DNA from: Cladorhizidae sp. MBARI D1340-BT2
Lineage: Eukaryota > Porifera > Demospongiae > Poecilosclerida > Cladorhizidae
Assembly: GCA_028752905.1 (NCBI GenBank)
Contig: JAQNBH010000014.1
Span: forward strand, 18,769,250 to 18,833,249
DNA: 64,000 nt
Reading direction: 5' to 3'
The notes beneath the pieces were generated by a model that was not told where the DNA came from, ran no database searches, and saw nothing but the letters and a program-made list of their open reading frames with translations. Below are positions 59,566-64,000 of the stretch, in pieces. A program made the translations under genes and the position numbers. Position 1 is the stretch's first letter, and each line of letters begins with the position of its first letter.

Positions 59566-60292
59566 TTAACCACCCAGCATCAAGGAGGAGCACATGGAAT
59601 AACCTTCACTTTTAACTTCCCAGCATCACAAGGAGCAGCACATGGAAGAACCGTGACTTTTAATCACTCAGCATCAATGAGCAGCACATGGAAGAACCTT
59701 CACTCTTAACTGCCCAGCATCAAGGTACAGCACATGGAAGAACCTTCACTCTTAACCTCCAGCATCAAGGAGCAGATCATGGAAGAACCTTCACTCTTAA
59801 CCACCCAGCATCATGGAGCAGTATGTGGAAGAACCTTCACTCTTAACAACTCAGCATCAAGGAGGAGCACATGGAAGAACCTCACTCTTAACCACCCAGC
59901 ATTAAAGAGCAGCACATGGAAGAACCTTCACTCTTAACTGCCCAGCATCAAGGAGGAGCACAAGGAAGAACCTTCACTCTTTACCATCCAGCATCAAGAA
60001 GCAGCACTTAATAGAAACTTTATTCTTAACCGACCAGCATCAAGGAGCAGAACATGGAAGACCCTTCGCACTTAACCGCCCAGATTAAAGGAGCAGGACA
60101 TGGAAGTACTTTCACCCTTAACTGCCCAGCACCAATGAGTATCACATGAAAGCACCTTCACTCTTAACCACCCAGCATCAAGCAGTAGCACATCAACGAA
60201 CCTTAACGTTTAACTGCTCAGCATCAAAGAGCAGCACATGGAAGAACCTTCACTCTTAACCGCACAGCATCAAGCAGCAGCACATGGAAGAT

Positions 60293-60487
60293 AGTGGTCA
60301 TTGGTCTAGTAGATCGCTATGTATGTATTCTCTTGTATAGGTAGACCCCTTACCCGTTATACGTATTCATACACGTACGCATGCGCAGACACACACTATG
60401 CTCAGTTGATGCACACATTGTCAAACACAGGTTCTGATTCATATCCAGTGTGATCTGCGACAAAGGCGTAGCTGCGCTATCATCTAG
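60293..60487. mobile_element. 195-bp insertion of unknown type with 5-bp duplication
   Basis: A minisatellite unit is split between two copies of AAGAT (60288-60292 and 60488-60492). The corresponding unit in array A (about 4290) is uninterrupted (GGAAGATCCTTCAC). The insert begins AGTGGTCATTGGTCTAGTAG and contains TAGATCGC, CACGTACGCATGCGC and GGTTCTGATTC. The TGGTCTAGTAG and GGTTCTGATTC motifs recall pol III A and B boxes but lie about 120 bp apart, farther than in a tRNA, so a SINE is possible but not shown. Confidence 0.7.
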
Positions 60488-61503
60488 AAGATCCTTCACT
60501 TTTAACTTCCCAGCATCAAGGAGTAGCACATGGAAGAACCTTGACTTTTAATCGCCCAGCATCAATGATCAGCACATGGAAGAACCTTCACTCTTGACCG
60601 TCCAGCATCACAGAGTAGACATGAAAGAACCGTCACACTTAACCACCCAGCATAAAGGAGCTGCAAATAGAACCTTTACTCTCAACCACCTAGAATCAAG
60701 GAGGAGCACATGGAAGAACCTTCACACCTAACCATCCAGCATCAACAAGTAGCATACGGAAGAACCTTCACAATTAACCAACCCGCATCAAGGAGTAGCA
60801 CATTGAAGAACCTTCACACTTAACCACCCAGCATCAAGCAGCAGCACATGGAAGAACCTTCACTCTTAACTCCCAGCATCAAGGAGGAGCACATGGAGGA
60901 ACCTTCACTCTTAAACACACAGCATTAAAGAGCAGCACATGGAAGAACCTTCACTCTTAACTGCCCAGCATCAAGGAGCAGCACATGGAAGAACCTTCAT
61001 TCTTAACCACCCAGCATCAAGGAGCAGCACATTGAAGAATCTTCACTCTTAACCGCCCAGCATCAAGGAGTAGGACATGGAGAAACTTAACACTTAACCA
61101 CCCAGCATCAAGGAGCAGTACATGGAAGGACCTTCACTCTTTACCACCCAGCATCAAGGATCAGCACATGGAAGAACCTTTACTCTTAACTGCCTAGCAG
61201 CAAGTAGCAGCACAACGCAGAACTTTCACACTTTACCGCCCAGCATCAACAAGTAGCACATGGAAGAACCTTCACAATTAACCGACCAGCATCAAGGAGT
61301 TGCACATGGAAGAACCTTCACTCTTAACGACCCAGCATCAAGGAGCAGCACATGGAATAAACTTCACTCTTAACCGCCCAGCATCAAGGAGCAGCACATG
61401 GACATTCACACTTAACCGCCCACCATCATAGAGTAGCACATGGAAGAACCTTCACCATTACCCACCTAGCATCAAAGGGCAGCACATAGAAGAACCTTTA
61501 TTC

Positions 61504-61715
61504 TTTATGCTGGAGGTTAAGAGTGAAGGTTATTCCATCTGCTATTCCATCTTCTGCTCCTTGATGCTGGGCGGTTAAGAGTAAAGAAAGTTAAAAGTGA
61601 AAACTCTTCCATGTGCTGCTCCTTGATGCTGGGCGGTTAAGAGTGAAGGTTCTTCCATGTGCTCCTCCTTGATGGGAGGCGGTTAAGAGTGAAGGTTCTT
61701 CCATGTGCTGCTCCT
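61504..61715 (-). repeat. Reverse-oriented block, array B copy 4 (shortened)
   Basis: Same entry and exit junctions as the longer blocks, but only about 212 bp; most internal reversed units are missing, consistent with a deletion. Confidence 0.9.
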
Positions 61716-63880
61716 GAATAACCTTCACTCTTAACCGCCCAGCATAGGAGCAGCACATGGAAGAATCTTCACTCTTAACTTCCCAGTATGAAGGAGCTGC
61801 ACATGGAAGAACCTTCACTCTTAACCGCCCAGCATCAACGAGCAGCACATGGAAGAATCTTCACTCTTAACCTCCCAGTATGAAGGAGCTGCACATGGAA
61901 GAATCTACACTCTTAACAGCCTAGCATCAAGGAATAGGACATGGAAGAAACTTAACAGTTAACCACCCAGCATCAATGAGCAGCACATGGAAGGATCTTC
62001 ACTCTTAACCACCCAGCATCAAGGATTAGAACATGGAAGAAACTTAACATGTAACCGCCCAGCATTAATAAGCAGCACATGGAAGAACCTTCACTCTTAA
62101 CCGGCAAACACCAAGGAGCAGCAAATGGAAGAAACTTCACACTTAACCGTTCATCATTAAGGAGTAGCACATGGAAGAACCTTCACTCTTAACCACCCAG
62201 CATCATGGAGCAGCACACGGAAGATCCTTTACTCTTAACCGCCCAGCATAAAGGAGCCGCACATGGAAGAACCTTCCACTTAACTGCCCAGCATCAAGGA
62301 TAGCACATGGAAGAACCTTAACACTTAAACGCCCAGCATGGAGCAGCACTTGAAGAACTTTTATTCTTAACCGCCCAGCATAAAGTAGCAGCTCATGGAA
62401 GAATCTTCCCACTTAACTGCCAAGATTCAACGAGCAGCACATGGAAGAACCTTCACTTTTAACTTCATCAAGGAACAGGACATGGAAGAACCTTTACTTT
62501 TAACCGCCCAGGAGCAGCACATGGAAGAACCTTCACTCTTAACAGCTCATCATCCAGGAGGAGCACATGGAAGAATCTTTACTTTTAACCACCTCGCATC
62601 AAGATTAGCACATGGAAAAACCTTCACACTAAACCACCCAGAATCAAGGAGAACCACATGGAAGAACCTTTACTCTTAACCGCACAGCATCAAGGAGCGG
62701 CACATGGAAGAACTTTCACTCTTAACCGCCAAGCATCAAGGAGCAGCTCATGTTAGAACCTTCACTCTTAACCGCCCAGCATCAAGGAGCAGCACATGGA
62801 AGAACCTTCACTCTTAACCGCCCAGGATCAAGAAGCAGTATATAGAAGAACCTTCAATTTTAATAGCCCAGTATCAAGGAGCAGCACATGGAAGAACCTT
62901 AACGCTTAACTGCCCAGAATCAAGGAGTAGCACATGGAACCTTCACTCTTAACCGCCCAGAATCAATGAGTAGCACATGGAAGAACCTTTACTCTTAACC
63001 TCCTAGCATCAAGTAGCAGCACAACAAAGAACCTTCACACTTAACCGCCCATCATCAAGGAGCAGCACATGGAAGAACCTTTACTCTTAACCACCAAGCA
63101 TCAAGGAACAGCACAAGAACCATTACTCTTAACCACCCAGTATCAAAGAGCAGCACATGGAAGAACCTTTATTCTTAACCGCCCAGCATAAAGGAGCAGC
63201 TCATGGAAGAACCTTCATACTTAACCACCCAGATTCAGGGAGCAGAACATGGAAGAACCTTAATCTTAACCCCACAGGATCATGGAGCAGCACAAGGAAG
63301 AACCTTTATTCTTAACCGCCAAGCATCAAGGAGCAGCAAATGGAAGAACGTTTGCACATAATGGCCCAGATTCAAGGAGCAGCACATGGAAGAACCTTCA
63401 CTCTTAACCGCCCAGCACCATGGAGCAGTACATGGAAGAACCTTTGCACTTAACCGCCCAGATTCAAGGAGAAGCACATGTAAGATCCTTCACTCTTAAC
63501 CGCCCAGTATCAAGGAGCAGCACATGGAAGAACCTTCACGTTTAACTTCCCAGTATCAAGGAGAAGCACATGGAAGAACCTTCACACTTAACCACCCATC
63601 ATCAAGGAGAAGCACATGGAAGAACCTTCACACTTAACCACCCATCATCAAGGAGAAGCACATGGAAGCACCTTTACTCTTAACCTTCCAGTACAAAGGA
63701 GCAGCACATGGAAGAACATTGACACTTAGCCGCCCATCATCAAGGACAGCACATGGAAGAACCTTCACTCTTAACCACCCAGCATCAAGGAGTAGCACAT
63801 GGAAGAACCTTCAATCTTAACCGGCCAGCACCAAGGAGCAGCACATGGAAGAACTTTCACACTTAACCGCCCATCATTAA

Positions 63881-64000
63881 CCCTTTCATGGATGGATTCC
63901 AGAAAGAAAATAACAATTTCAGTAAAAAATCTATATAAAATCAGGAATAAATATGTGCCCCTTGTAATTGAGGTATGTGATAGCACCATTGTTCACAAAC
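63881..64000 (+). mobile_element. Left end of a second piggyBac-like element (cut by window end)
   Basis: The array stops at TTAA (63877-63880), followed by CCCTTTCATGGATGGATTCC and AT-rich unique sequence. The equivalent array unit elsewhere (for example TTAA at 1007-1010) continues as GACCAAGACTTGG. A TTAA target followed by CCCTTTCA is the piggyBac pattern. The other end and any transposase lie outside the window. Confidence 0.55.

Larger units (their letters stand above)
41983..63876. repeat. Minisatellite array B, about 46-bp unit, higher-order organised
   Basis: The same unit as array A over almost 22 kb, interrupted only by solo LTRs and one short insert. Higher-order copies start at the reversed blocks near 42602, 47027 and 55301. 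Spacing is about 4.42 kb and then 8.28 kb, the extra 3.86 kb being two further 1.93-kb tandem duplications. Identical long variants recur at 44426, 48896 and 56585, and at 45320, 49744, 51677 and 57479. The array ends where a piggyBac-like end begins at 63877-63881. The short frames (MEEPSLLTAQHQGAAHGRTF-type) follow from the unit's sequence in successive frames. Confidence 0.97.

Noticed and set aside
59276..59593. 105-codon minus-strand frame and 82-codon plus-strand frame
   Set aside because: Both lie inside the 583-bp solo LTR and extend into the satellite; no domain is recognised.
60293..60487. tRNA gene suggested by A-box- and B-box-like words
   Set aside because: The two motifs are about 120 bp apart and no cloverleaf could be drawn; at most a SINE remnant.
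245..63477. Dozens of 60-100-codon open frames in the minisatellite with similar proteins (starting MEEPSLLTAQHQG and the like)
   Set aside because: A 46-bp unit shifts frame every unit, so the same three peptide phrases appear in turn and end at the recurrent TTAA. They have no splice context or independent conservation, and every array segment produces them.

Overview
This is a eukaryotic, almost certainly metazoan window. Genes are split by short GT-AG introns, several recognisable DNA-transposon superfamilies (hAT, piggyBac, Merlin, pogo-like) and solo LTRs are present, and more than 40% of the window is one minisatellite. The repeat content and compact introns would suit a sponge or cnidarian, but no single feature fixes the taxon. 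No rRNA, convincing tRNA, CRISPR or bacterial-style operon was seen.

Layout. (1) 1-6636 and about 41983-63876 are two blocks of the same minisatellite family with a unit of about 46 bp. The right block is built from higher-order repeats of about 4.4 kb, with nested 1.93-kb and 0.9-kb duplications. Each higher-order repeat carries a reverse-oriented block of about 0.75 kb, and three carry the same 412-bp solo LTR at the same position. (2) 6.6-19.3 kb is gene-poor, mosaic DNA. It holds a piggyBac element with an intact TTAA duplication, two sets of long inverted repeats, palindromic MITEs, several microsatellites, a 23-bp satellite, and a probable minus-strand membrane-protein gene (14.1-16.0 kb) with a decayed inverted paralogue exon at 12.5 kb. 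(3) 19.3-31.4 kb is a transposon cluster. It contains a complete but decayed hAT element with a 5-bp target duplication, a nearly intact minus-strand hAT/ZMYM1-like gene with two frameshifts, a 3.3-kb palindrome made of two head-to-head hAT-derived copies, and short MITEs. (4) 32.0-35.4 kb has two plausible host genes on the minus strand: a CD225/dispanin-like two-pass membrane protein and an unrecognised proline/glutamine-rich protein. (5) 35.4-39.3 kb is a three-deep nest: a Merlin element inside a hAT inside a third copy of the palindrome's hAT family. (6) 39.4-41.9 kb carries the first five exons of a JmjC-type (KDM8/JMJD5-like) gene on the plus strand. Its next intron runs straight into the 22-kb minisatellite.

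The genes do not form a pathway. What links the regions is repeat history. The transposon-derived sequence is fused to the leader of the KDM8-like gene, and that fused junction recurs inside the palindrome. Solo LTRs, empty sites and target duplications allow the relative order of several events to be read directly. Exon boundaries were inferred by eye from splice consensus and reading frame and should be treated as models.
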